Shown here: positions 23,403-34,180 of the stretch, piece after piece
Position numbering within the stretch: the first letter of the stretch is position 1
Layout: every line of letters begins with the position of its first letter
Assembly: GCA_029204045.2 (NCBI GenBank)
Contig: CM055073.1
Coordinates: 22,576,502 to 22,640,501, forward strand
DNA: 64,000 nt
Source: Tillandsia leiboldiana
Taxonomy: Eukaryota; Streptophyta; Magnoliopsida; Poales; Bromeliaceae
Direction of reading: 5' to 3'
Program-made: the position numbers and the translations under genes
The notes under the pieces: generated by a model
Seen by the model: only the letters and a program-made list of their open reading frames with translations
Databases searched by the model: none
What the model was told of the DNA's origin: nothing

Positions 23403-26400
23403 GTATCATAGCCCCGTTGTGATCAAGGCTGCGCATTGTGGTATTCAAGTAAGAAACAGTCGGAAGGCTCATACAAAGAGAGAGGTATATTCTGATTGCA
23501 CTTGTTTTCATCATAAGTAACTCAAGTGCACTAAATCTCTCTCAGTCCTTGGTTCCAATTTTCAATAGAGAAAATTATGAATTTTGGAGCATCAAAATGT
23601 GAACTTTTTTTATTTCACAAGATCTTTGGGATCTAGTTGAGTATGGTTATATAGAAGCAGAAAGTTTAAAAAATACAGATAAGACAGCAGATCAAAATGA
23701 GCTCCGCAAAAAAAATGTCAATGCGTTGTTTATGTTGCAGTAGGCAGTGCACGGGACTATTTTTCCTCGAATTGTAAATGCCACCAAATCAAATGAAGCT
23801 TGGACTATCTTGAAGCAAGAATATCAAGGAAATGACCGAGTTCGAACAGTGAGGCTACAACCTCTCCAAAATAATTTAAAAATCCCTACATGAAAAATAC
23901 TGAAGGTATGCAAGAATACTTTTCTCGAGTTGCCATCATTATTAATCAGGTGAAAAGTTTTGGTGATGATATTTCTGAGAAGAAAGTGGTCGAAAAAGTT
24001 TTGAGAAGTCTTCCTCCTAAATTTGATCATATTGTTGCCGCTATAGAGGAATCAAAGGACTTATCAAATTATTCATTTAATGAATTAATTGGTTCTCTTT
24101 TAGCTCATGAACAACGACTAAAAATTATTCATTTAATGAATTAATTGGTTCTCTTTTAGCTCATGAACAACGACTAAATAGATCGATCGAGAAAAGTGCA
24201 GAAAATGCATTTGAATCAAGAGTTGAGAATTCAAAGTTAAGAGGCGACCAAAAATATATAGAAAGAGACCGTGGAAGAAGTGGCTTTCGCGGTCGTGAAA
24301 GAGGCCGAGGCTATAGTAGAGGAAGATCCGATACAAACTATCAACAAGATGACAACGAGAAAAGCAACCAAAGCCAAGGCTATAAAAGTAAGCAATGCCA
24401 TTTTTATAAGAAATATGGTCATATAGAATTTTATTGTTTGGCTAAAGCAAAACAATAAGTCAACTATACAAAAAAGAAAGAAAATGAAGGTAAACTATTT
24501 CTTACCTGTCTGAACTCTAATGTTACTAGTGTTGATTTGTAGATTTTGGATAGTGGATGTAGCAACCATATGTTAGGATTTAAGAACATTTTTCGTCACA
24601 TTGATGAATATGTAAAATTGCAAGTTCGGCTCAGAGATGATAAAGTTCTACAAATTGAAGGAAAATGGATGGTTGCTATAAAAACTAAGTTAGGCATGAA
24701 AAAGCTTATTAACGATATTTATTATGTACATTCCTTGGTTCATAACTTTCTAAGTGTTGGATAATTGATTGAAAAGGAATATCATGTTAAATTTCATGAT
24801 ATTTTTGTGAGATTAGTCATGAAAGATCTGAAATGCATTTGATTAAAATTCATATGGCTAAAAAATAAATGTTTGTACTTGACATTTCATGTATTGACGA
24901 GCGTGCTTTGGTTGCTAATACTAAAAATAAATCATGGCTTTGGCATTTGCGTTATAGTCATTTACATTTTAATGGATTGAAATTGTTGACTCAAAAGAAA
25001 ATGGTGTTTGGCTTACCGAAAATAAGATTGTATGGATGAAGTTTGTGAAGGGTGTGTTTATGGCAAGCAACACCGAAGTCTTTTCCCATTGGAAAATATT
25101 GGAGAGCTTCAAGACTTTTACAGTTGATACATGCCGATATTTGTAATCCAATGCAGACTCTTTATTTTAATAAAAGTAAATACTTTTTGTTGTTTACTGA
25201 TGATTTTACCAAAATGAGTTGGGTGTAATTCATTATACAGAAATCAGAAGTACTTGACAGTTTTTTGGAAGTTTAAGGCACAAGTTGAGAACCAGAGTGG
25301 GTATTCCATCAAAATTCTCCGAACGGATTGAGGGGGAGAGTTTTTATCTGTTGATTTCTTTTTTTTTTGCAAAGAAAATGGCATTTGCAGGCAATTAACG
25401 GTGAAGTATACACCGGAGCAAAACGGAGTTGCCAAGTGCAAAAATCGAACAATAGTGGAGATGGCTCGAAGTATGCTTAAAGAGAAGAAGCTTCCAAATG
25501 ATTTTTGGGCTGAAGCTGTAGCAACCTTGGTGTTCCTCCTAAATCGACCTCCAACCAAGGCGGTTCGTAATATGACACCTTTTGAAGCTTGGTGTGGAAG
25601 AAAGCCCGAGGTAAGCCATTTTAGAATTTTGGGTTCTATTGCCTATGCATTTGTTCACACCGAAAATCGTAAAAAATTGGATAACAAATTAAAGTGAAAA
25701 ATGTATTTTTATTGGCTATAGTAATGAATCAAAAAACTATCGACTATACAATCTGATGACAAAGAAACTACTTATAAGCCGAGATGTTATTTTTGATGAA
25801 GATAGTTTTTGGGATTGGAATGAAAGTGTACAGGTACCATTAGCAATTGAGGAAAGAAAGTCACTCGCACTTCCAAATTAAGAAGTAGAAGCTTCACAAG
25901 CCACTCCAAAAAGCCAAAGGAAAGAAATTGTGAAAAAATCGACTTCATCATTGTCGGATTCAAAAATCCCTCCTTTAAAGGTAAAGTCCTTGAAAGAAAT
26001 TTATGAAACTTGCAAATTTGCTCTTATGGTTGCAGAGCCCGTATGCTTTGAAGAAGCTTATGAAAAAAATGAATAGAAGAATGCAATGCATGAAGAGATT
26101 GCAGCTATTGAAAAGAACAAAACTTGGGAGCTTGTTGACATGCTGAAAGAAAAGGAAGCAATTGGTGTAAAATGGGTTTATCGGGTGAAGCATGGTGTTG
26201 ATGGAAAGGTTCAAAAATACAAAGCACGGCTTGTAGCCAAAGGATATGTTCAAAAACCTGGTATTGATTTTCTTAAACTTTTTCACCTGTTGCTCGTTTA
26301 GAAACTGTTCAAATTATTTTAGCATTAGATGCTCAAATGAAATGGCCTGTTTATCAATTCGATGTTAAGACGACTTTTCTTAATGAAAATTTGGATGAAA

Positions 26401-27568
26401 ATGTTTATGTAAAGCAGCCACAGGGTTTTGTCATTAAAGGAAAAGAGGAGAAAGTCTACCAGCTCAATTTATGGCTTGAAGCAAGCCCCTAGAGCATGGT
26501 AAAGCCGCCTTGATATCCATCTCCGGTAGCATGATTTTCATAGAAGTGAGAATGAACCTACTTTATATGTAAAGGTGAAAAGTAAAGAGATTATCATTAT
26601 TTGTGTCTATGTAGATGACATAATTTATACGTGTTCATCGGATCTTCTTATTCGTGATTTCAAGAACATTATGATGCATGAATTTGATATGTCAGATTTG
26701 GGATTTTTACATTATTTTCTTGGTCTTCAAGTTATGTAAACTGATAATGGTATCTTTTTTATCCCAGAAAAGTATGCATTGGACTTGCTCAAAAAATTTA
26801 AGCTGCAGAATTGTAAGGGATTTGCAACTCCTATGAATTCGAATGAAATATTGACAAAAGATGATGTGACAGGAAAAGTTGATGCATGAATTTTCAGAAG
26901 TATAGTTGGGGGCCGTTTAATGTATTTGATACATTCACGTCCTGATATTATGTTTTTCGTCAGCTTAATATCCATATTTATGTATGATCCTACAAAGCAT
27001 CACCTTGGAGCTACAAAACGAATTCTACACTACATTTGGGAAACTATTAATTTCAGCATTTGGTACCACCCAATTACTAATTTCAAATTGGTTGGTTTTA
27101 GTGATAGCGATTAGGCAGGTTCTCAAGATGACATGAAAAGCAAAAGCGGATGGATCTTCAATTTTGTATCAGGAACTATTACTTGGGCATCAAAGAAGCA
27201 AGCTGCTACCGCATTGTCCTCCTCTAAAGCTGAATATATGGCAGCAACATCGACCGCCTGTCAAACTGTTTGGATGCAAAGAATTTTGGAGGATCTATAT
27301 CAAGCACAAGAACATCCAACAGAGATATATTGTGACAACCGTTCAACCATCGCAATGACGAAGAATCCGGTATTCCATGGTCGTATAAAGCACTTAGAAA
27401 TACGTCATCACTTCAATCGGGATCTTGTCAATGATAAGCAAATTGACATGAAGAATTGTTCCACCAACGAACAAGCTGTCGATAGATTGACGAAACCTCT
27501 CTCTCTCTCGACAAAATTTTAAAGTTCAAAGAAGCCCTCGGTGTTACTGAATTTGCATCAAGGGGGAG
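23403..27568 (+). pseudogene. Copia-2 gag-pol, broken
   Basis: Domains are in the copia order on plus. Gag is at about 23570-24460: NYEFWSIKM then a stop, later KVLRSLPPKFDHIV, and a zinc knuckle CHFYKKYGHIEFYC whose second Cys is Tyr. Protease has DSGCSNHM at about 24549. Integrase follows (TVKYTPEQNGVAKCKNRT, NDFWAEAV, 25401-25697). RT has VKWVYRVKHGVDG at about 26169 and YVDD at about 26609. RNase H is at 27133-27522, with KAEYMAA and VDRLTKPL. At least ten stops and frameshifts break it, including a 56-bp tandem duplication at 24066-24176. The lineage may be Ivana/Oryco-like, not certain. Confidence 0.9.
24066..24176 (+). repeat. 56-bp tandem duplication inside copia-2 gag
   Basis: The block starting AAATTATTCATTTAATGAAT occurs twice in a row with period 56. 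As 56 is not a multiple of 3, it shifts the gag frame. Confidence 0.9.
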
Positions 27569-27965
27569 TGTTGGAAAATGATACAAATTATTCATGATGT
27601 TAGTGGTACTATTATTATGCCAGTAGTGGATGAATGTAGTGCTAGTAGTTGGTTAATTTAGTTAGAAGTTGACTAAGTCATAGAATAGTGGATTAATTTG
27701 TGTAAGTAGCTAGTGGGTTATGTAGTGGAGTTCATACTAACTAGTTTTTAGGAGCACATGTATAGTAGGTATAGTGGAGAACATGTGTTAAGTTAGGTTT
27801 TCTTAAATTTTAAATTTTTTTCTATTTAAATCCTTTGATTGTAAGCTTGTAAGAAGATAGATCTTTTGAATTAAAAGTTTTTTTTGTTTCTTCTACTTCA
27901 TGTTCTTTAACAAATTTTATTTGTTTATTTGTGGGTGTTACTTTAAAAAACTTCTTCCACCTACA
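27569..27965 (+). mobile_element. Copia-2, 3' LTR
   Basis: Starts TGTTGGAAAATGATAC after the polypurine tract AAGGGGGAG and ends CCACCTACA. It has no SINE. The flanking five bases (tgcat before the 5' LTR, tgtag after this one) agree only partly, as expected for an old insertion. Confidence 0.85.
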
Positions 27966-28266
27966 TGTAGGGGTAATAAGACCCGTTCTTCAAGTTCAGT
28001 GGGCAAAAGATATTAGTAAATTTCACTGTTATTCATAGAAATTTAGTTTAAATTAAGAAATTTCTCTAGCTTTTCACTTTATTATTAATTATTCTTTACA
28101 TTAAAAATTGTATTTTTTTTACCCTGCATTTTGCTGTTTCAAATAAAATTTTAAATTTAGAGTAATTATTTAATTTGGATGCAAAACATCATGAACAAAA
28201 AATTGATCTTACATTTAGGAGAGTAGAATCACACAACTCCAATATACTGGGTCTAAGTTGTGTTGG
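27966..28266. other. AT-rich stretch, nothing recognised
   Basis: No open frame or repeat end found between copia-2 and the following LTR. Confidence 0.5.
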
Positions 28267-28661
28267 TGTCATGTCCGGTCCCGTATTCTAAAAAAGGGTA
28301 TCCTGCGAGCGTGTGCCCAGACATGTCGAATAGACAGAGCTTTCTCTGCCTACCTAAGGCGTCACAACCAGTACAATTCGAGATATTTCTATCCAAAACC
28401 GAATTCATATAAGAATTGTGAGAGAAAAGTACAGAAAATATAAACAAATACGCTATTATAAGCATTCATCACATACATACAACACATTTACATATTTATT
28501 TTCTTTTTACTTTTACAACCTCAAAATATTACTACATTTTGTTCTTTTATATTCAATACCCTTAGCTACATGCTAAGGGATGGTACTTCTATCCGAGTCT
28601 TATATGGTAGGATGCTATCTATTGAGCTATGCCCTTACCTCACGCCACTGTGCCATTTACA

Positions 28662-28997
28662 GAAGGACCTGTAAAATATGAAGGTGAGAACAATGAAATA
28701 ATTTTCAGTGGGTACAGCCATCCAAACGAGAAGCTCGACCCATTAGACTCAAAGGAGGCAATTAAAGCATATAGGAGATAATAATCTGCAGAAATGTAAG
28801 TCTACACTATATATAACATGATCATATGAGGAAGGACTTGTAAAATATGAAGGTGAGAACAATGAAATAATTTCCAGTGGGTACAGCCATCCAAACGAGA
28901 AGCTCGACCCATTAGACTCAAAGGAGGCAATTAAAGCATATAGGAGATAATAATCTGCAGAAATGTAAGTCTACACTATATGTAACATGATCATATA
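28662..28997. repeat. 169-bp tandem duplication
   Basis: Copies 28662-28830 and 28831-28997 are nearly identical. Each starts GAAGGAC and carries the CAGTGGGTACAGCC block of the LTR. Confidence 0.9.
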
Positions 28998-29163
28998 CTA
29001 TAGTTCATGCAAGTACGATAATAAAATTTATGCAAGTAGCAACTACCTATCTACTTCTATTTCACTATCCAATTCAGTTCATCCTAAGGTACCTTTACCT
29101 TAGCCATATCACCCAACTCGGTTTTGAGTCAATCCCTAGCGAAGTACCGCTGAAATCTCAATT

Positions 29164-29375
29164 TTGGGTGGGATCCCCCATATATACCCTAACCGTGATT
29201 TGTTACCACTAGGAGGGGTACACCACACACTTTCGATAACGCCGACACACACCCTATGCTTAGCGGGGATCTCCCGCACATCGCCAGCTATAAGGTTACC
29301 CAATAGGCGGGATCTCCCACACATGTCCACGGGCCTTATTGTCCAGTGGGAGTGGATCACCCACACATCACCCAC
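29164..29375. repeat. Degenerate repeats around GGGATCTCCC
   Basis: Palindromic GGGATC(T/C)CCC-like cores followed by (G/A)CACAT recur at about 29168, 29266, 29308 and 29348, spaced roughly 40-100 bp. They lie in the LTR U5 side. The open frame here follows the repeat and is not a gene. Confidence 0.5.
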
Positions 29376-30915
29376 GGATAACAGTTAAGAATTATGGAAT
29401 TATTACTCACAAGGTCATAAGGGTCCACTGTTAACTTTATTTGGCCGATCCTTTCTAGATTCACTATTACCTTTGTTCCAACACCTATGTTCAACGACAC
29501 TAGGTCCAATGTCTTTACTCACCTAGATTCATGCGACTCTAGATTCACTTGTTTCCCAATCAATATTTAATAACACTAGGTTCAAGTTCTACTTATCCAA
29601 ATGGCTTACCAACCACTATATTTTTCCATCCTAGACTCGATGGCACTATGTTTTCTAGTTTAGATTGAGTTCTCTAAGTTCTAGAGCAAGGCAACCTACT
29701 TTACTAGTCCACAACATAGCTCTACGTACTTGTCTCCACCTAAGCATACATATGTACCCTATATATTTTTTTATGCCTATGTTCTATGTCCATCGGTAGC
29801 TAAGTCATCCTAAGTAGTATAAAATCTATGCCTATTTATTTGTTCAATTATCTACCAATACATGCATAAATTAAATTAATATTAAATTACACTCTAGACA
29901 TGAGAAGTGATTTTATCTTTTTGATAGAGTACAACCCACCTAGTTACTCTTCTGATTGTTTGTAGATAGTTACAATTGGGCTCCCACCACGAAACGCTCA
30001 CCCGCAGAGCAAGTATGGTCAAAACGGCCGTTTTCAACCGTTTCACGAAATTGCTCGCCGATGCTTGTCACTTTCCAAATCAAAGTTGCTTTGGGCTTCT
30101 CTCTAACCTTCAATTAGAGAAATACATGATCGGTTAATATCAAAACCCCAAAAAATTTGAAAAATCCTAACATGTCCTAGGTTTCTCTTTTGCCCAAAAT
30201 ACTCCAAAATTTATGGAGAATCTTAGTGTAAATAGACATAAAAGTCTCAAGAGAATACTAGGATCTCAATTTTAAAGGATTTAACAAAAGCCCTTACCTT
30301 GCACTCGAAACCCTCACCATGACTGCGAGCTCTATGAGCTCCCACACGCGTCGAAAGCTCGATCCAAAATTCCCACGTGATCCCCGAGCTTGGACTCCAC
30401 CTCGGCGTTGAGTTTTAGAGAGAGAGAGGGAGAGGCGTCAGTGTTTTAGATTTATTAGTGTTTTAGATTTATTAAGGCCATACAACAACATAATGAATTA
30501 TATATATAAACACTAATATTTTCCAATTATTTACCGAAACGGCGTCCGAAATAGCTACGGAACCCACCGACGCTAACCCACTGACTTTGGGTCGACCAGA
30601 ACAGCATCGGGGCCATCCAAGGATACTTGGCGACCGATAATGAACAACTAAATTGCTCGAAACGTAGATTCTGTACAGAAACGGCGCTAAACCGAAGATT
30701 TTGCCAATTTCTACGTGGTAATCTGATTTTACTCAAACAAAAGCCATCAAACCTCAAATGATCAGTCAAGGGGTCACGTGCATGCTGCCAGAGGCAACCC
30801 CATGTGGCAACAATTGCGTTAAGACCCCTACTCTTGCTATAAATTGCATAATAACTACTAAATAATATGTTTCGAGTCGTTACCGAAGTCCAGGGGGTTT
30901 CGAGGTCAACCAAAT

Positions 30916-31930
30916 ATGCTCGTTGATAGGTCTCGACTTGCCGAGGCCCGTGCTCGCTATCCGGGGTGTGCTCAAAGGTCGGGAAGCACGCCGGGGCAAG
31001 CTAGAATTCGGTTTTGCAGCCAACAACTGAGATTCACTTCCTGCGGCAACCCAGGGCTAAACAAGTGTGAGCATGATGTTCAGGAGGTCCAAGAGGGGGT
31101 AGGGCTCATTTACCCGAAGTCCGGGAGGCGCCGGAGTGGCCAGAGGAGCAAGCTCGGCCAAACCACAATGGCCTCGGGCTAGGGCTAGGGCAAGCAGCCC
31201 GGGTTCCAGAGGCTCGGGGGCACGGGCATAGGCCAGAGGAGGTTGAGTCCGACGTGGGGAGGCCGACCAGGGCCACTGCCGGCAGCCGGATACGGCGGCG
31301 ACCGAGATGGATAATTGAGGCCGAGATGGATAATTGAGGCCAAGCCTAGGGCAAGCCCAGCAAGGGTTAGGGTTCCCGTGCGAAGGTGACGCAACCGCCG
31401 GCCAGGGGAGGTTGGGTCCGGTGGAGGGAGGTCAACTCGAGCCTCTGTCGGCGGTCAGGTGCGGCGGCGGCGACCTTGGGCAGAGCTCGGCCAAAGATCA
31501 AACTGGGCGGCTGAGCTAGGTTTCTCCTGGCAATGCAGGCAGTCACAAGGTCGCTGGGGACGTCGGGGAGTCGCTGGAGGATGGTCTGGAGTAAACCCAA
31601 GCCCTCAGATGCGTAGAAAAGCGGCGGAGGATGGCCGGAGCAACTCGCAGCCTAGTTCTGCCATAGATTGATCCGAGGATGATCTAGGTGGCTCGGGCTG
31701 GTTCCAGGGTCGCTAGAGTTGCTCAGGGAGGATCTCTGGTGGTCGAAGAGGGTGCAGGTGATGCTTAGGGAGGGTGCAACCTTGTTTGGTTGCCTCGGGT
31801 TCATCCAACACCGAGAAAACCGAAAAAGGAGAGAAAGAAGATGGCGGTGCAGCCTTTTCCGGCAGCCGAAGGAGGTGCAGAAGGCTGGAGAAGGTGGCAG
31901 CGAGGTAGAAGAGGCGCCGGTGGCTGTGGT
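30916..31930. other. GC-rich stretch, no gene recognised
   Basis: Open frames on both strands reflect GC content, not a gene. It includes a 20-bp tandem pair (GAGATGGATAATTGAGGCC) at about 31303-31341. Together with 33583-33660 it could be a transcribed leader on minus, since a CTATATAG TATA-like box lies at about 33635 on that strand. This is inference. Confidence 0.3.
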
Positions 31931-32059
31931 CATAGTGGGGGGAATTTTTTAAAAATAACCCTCCCAAACTTGGAAATTTGCAAAATGACCTTGTGTAAAA
32001 AAAATTTGTAAAACTAACCCTCCTTTTGCCACGTCGGCGCCACGTCGGGCAGACTACGT

Positions 32060-32420
32060 GAAGGCGCTGAAGCGGTCGGCGCCTTCACAAAAATCCTGTG
32101 AAAGCGCTGAACGGTTCAGCGCCTTCATGCAATGTATTGAAGACGCTGAAGCGTTCAGCGTCTTCACAATAAAACATGTGAAGGGGCTGATCACTTCAGC
32201 GCCTTCATGATATATGCTAAAGGCACTGATTCATTCAGCGCCTTCAGCATATACTATAACCGCGTCGAGGACTTAGTCATTTTTGGGAGAAAAATGGCTA
32301 AGTCCTCAGTGTAAGCCAAAAATGGCTTCTCTATAAAGGCGCTGAGTGGCTCAGCGCCTTTAGTGATTTACACTGAAGGCGCTGAGTCGCTCAGCGCCTT
32401 TAGTGATTTACACGGAAGGC
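32060..32420. repeat. Array of GGCGCTGA palindromes, left arm
   Basis: About seven units of about 28 bp, AAGGCGCTGA then 4-6 variable bases then TCAGCGCCTT, separated by 10-20 bp. One unit has a change to its left half and a matching change in its right half (GACGCTGA with TCAGCGTC). Confidence 0.9.
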
Positions 32421-32513
32421 GCTGAATTCAAATTAAGTTTTCAAATTCATATTAACAAACTATTTACACTCTTTCAGGTGCCACGATCTCCATCTCCTAC
32501 CATTTAGGCACCG

Positions 32514-32804
32514 ATGGCATTTCCTTCGACGTCAGCATCGCTCCCGCCGCCAGTCTCACGGACATCTTTTGCATCGACATATTCACACCGTCGTCCAAGG
32601 TCATCATCGTCACATGAGCATATTGCGGAGCAGGATGAGGGTGGTATCATCGAGGAGCTCGATCAGTCGGCAGCAGTCGAGCATCTCGATGATATACCTA
32701 TCATCGACCTTGGTGTTCCCCGTGGGCGAGGGCGAGGGCGAGGGCGAGGGCGTGGACGTGGGCGTGGGCGAGGACGTCGAGGTCGAGGACGTGCTCAAAA
32801 TTGA
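32514..32804 (+). CDS. Short RG-repeat frame in the centre of MULE 1 (fragment)
   Basis: A 96-codon frame: a Ser/Pro-rich N-terminus (MAFPSTSASLPPP), an acidic middle, IDLGVP, then 13 or so RG pairs encoded by a GAGGGC-type hexanucleotide repeat. An acceptor-like TTTCAG lies about 36 bp upstream of the ATG. Basic RG tails occur at the C-terminus of some plant MULE-associated proteins, so this may be the last exon of a lost transposon protein. I see no domain and cannot say it is expressed. Confidence 0.35.
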   Translation: MAFPSTSASLPPPVSRTSFASTYSHRRPRSSSSHEHIAEQDEGGIIEELDQSAAVEHLDDIPIIDLGVPRGRGRGRGRGRGRGRGRGRRGRGRAQN

Positions 32805-33004
32805 GCTTTTGAGTTCAATTTTTGTAAATTTTATTTTTTGATGTTACTCAAGCCTCATTTATGAATGAAATGATTGTTGGTTGATCATTTGGTGTTTGTG
32901 AATGTAGTTTTTACTTTTTCAATGTTATTTGTCAATGTTTGAACTTGTTGTACAAATTTGGGATTTTTTTAAGGTGATCTTAAGTACTGTTTGTAGGTGC
33001 AGGT

Positions 33005-33455
33005 AAAGGCGCTGAGCCAGTCAGCGCCTTTAGTGTTCTGCACTAAAGGCGCTGATCCGCTCAGCGCCTTTAGTGTTTTACACTAAAGGCGCTGAGCCAG
33101 TCAGCGCCTTTACTGTTTTACACTAAAGGCGCTGATCCATTCAGCACCTTTAGTGTTTTACACTAAAGGCGCTGAGCTACTCAGCGCCTTCAGTGCAGAA
33201 CACTAAAGACGCTGACTGGCTCAGCGCCTCTACAGGGAATTTTCGCTTGCACTGCGGACTTAGTCAATTTTCGCGGTGAAAAATGCCCAAGTCCTCGATG
33301 CCTTATGTGTACGCTGAAGGCGCTGATTGGTTCAGCGCCTTCACAATGAAGGCGCTGAACCCTTCAGCGCCTTCAACACATGGCATGAAGGCGCTGAGGG
33401 GTTCAGCGCCTTCATAGGAATATTGTGAAGGCGCTGACCGCTTCAGCGCCTTCAC
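33005..33455. repeat. Array of GGCGCTGA palindromes, right arm
   Basis: About ten units of the same palindrome as in the left arm, mostly separated by TTTA(G/C)TGTTTTACACT or similar, then the GGACTTAGTCA palindrome, then four more units. Confidence 0.9.
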
Positions 33456-33582
33456 GCTGTCTACCCTACGTGGCGCCGAGGTGGCAAAAGGAGGGTTAGT
33501 TTTACAAAAAAAAATTTCATAGGGCCATTTTGCAAAATAGAGATTTTGGGAGGGTTATTTTTAAAAAATCCCCCATAGTGGG

Positions 33583-34171
33583 GGTGTCAGGCTAGGGTTA
33601 GGGGAAGAGAAAAATCCTGGAGGTCCCTATATAGCCTCATATAAATTCGCGTACAACTCCCTCAACTTTATATTTTTACTCCAGTCCCTCACCAAGTATG
33701 TAAAACGCACCGAGAACCCTCCACGTTCAATTCCATTCCACATGAAACGGTACATAAAATATTAAAATTTTTGTCAAAAAAAAATTCTAAAAAGTATATT
33801 ATTTTTTATGTTTTTTTGTGGTTTTGTTTTTCCGAATTCAAAATCGAATTTCACCGCGACGTTCAGCATGATCTGACCGTTCGGATAACGATTTTGTTGA
33901 TTTTGTTTTTTCGGATTCGGTTCCGTTTTACGAAATTAGTTGTTTCTTTACTAATACCTCTAGAAATTCAAATTTTCAAATTTTAAAAACTCTAAAAATT
34001 AAATTTTATTCATTTTAATTCCATAGTTATTACATAAAGCATACTATTTGGCCGACAATAGTTATAAAACAAGAAAAGAATATTAAATTGCAAGGATACA
34101 TAATACATAGAATACTTCGTAGGCATTTTTGGATATCTATGAAAGAATATCAGAGCTAAAAAGAAATTACT
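33583..34171. other. AT-rich stretch between two MULE elements
   Basis: No gene. GGTCCCTATATAGCC at about 33630 resembles a promoter on minus. The rest is low complexity. Confidence 0.4.
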
Positions 34172-34180
34172 GTGGAATAA

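Larger units (their letters stand above)
28267..30915 (-). mobile_element. Gypsy-type LTR, minus orientation
   Basis: The plus-strand start TGTCATGTCCGG is the reverse complement of an LTR end in ...ACATGACA, like the ends of the other gypsy LTRs here. Read on minus there is a TATA-like TATATATATA near 30505, a leader, a splice donor TGCAAG|GTAAGG at about 30296, and a degenerate form of the CCCACTGA...TTCTCAC stem-loop near 28690 and 28860. No primer-binding site flanks it, so it may be a solo or truncated LTR. The right edge is uncertain. Confidence 0.5.
31940..33573. mobile_element. MULE-type foldback element 1, exact 9-bp TSD
   Basis: TSD CATAGTGGG at 31931-31939 and 33574-33582. Terminal inverted repeats of about 150 bp start (G)GG-ATTTTTTAAAAATAACC and contain CTAACCCTCCTTTTGCCAC and a GGCGCCACGT block. 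Inside each arm is an array of short palindromes AAGGCGCTGA-N4-6-TCAGCGCCTT, about 7 in the left arm (32060-32420) and about 10 in the right arm (33005-33455). A longer palindrome with GGACTTAGTCA lies in both arms. The centre holds a short RG-repeat frame. There is no transposase, so the element is non-autonomous. The MULE at 44806 has the same layout. Confidence 0.88.

Noticed and set aside
30916..31933. Frames of 60-93 codons on both strands
   Set aside because: Compositional frames in GC-rich DNA with no family similarity and no start or splice logic.
32060..33455. CRISPR-like array (regular repeats and variable spacers)
   Set aside because: Plant nuclear DNA; the repeats are themselves palindromic arms of a transposon with TSDs, and the variable part is only 4-6 bp.
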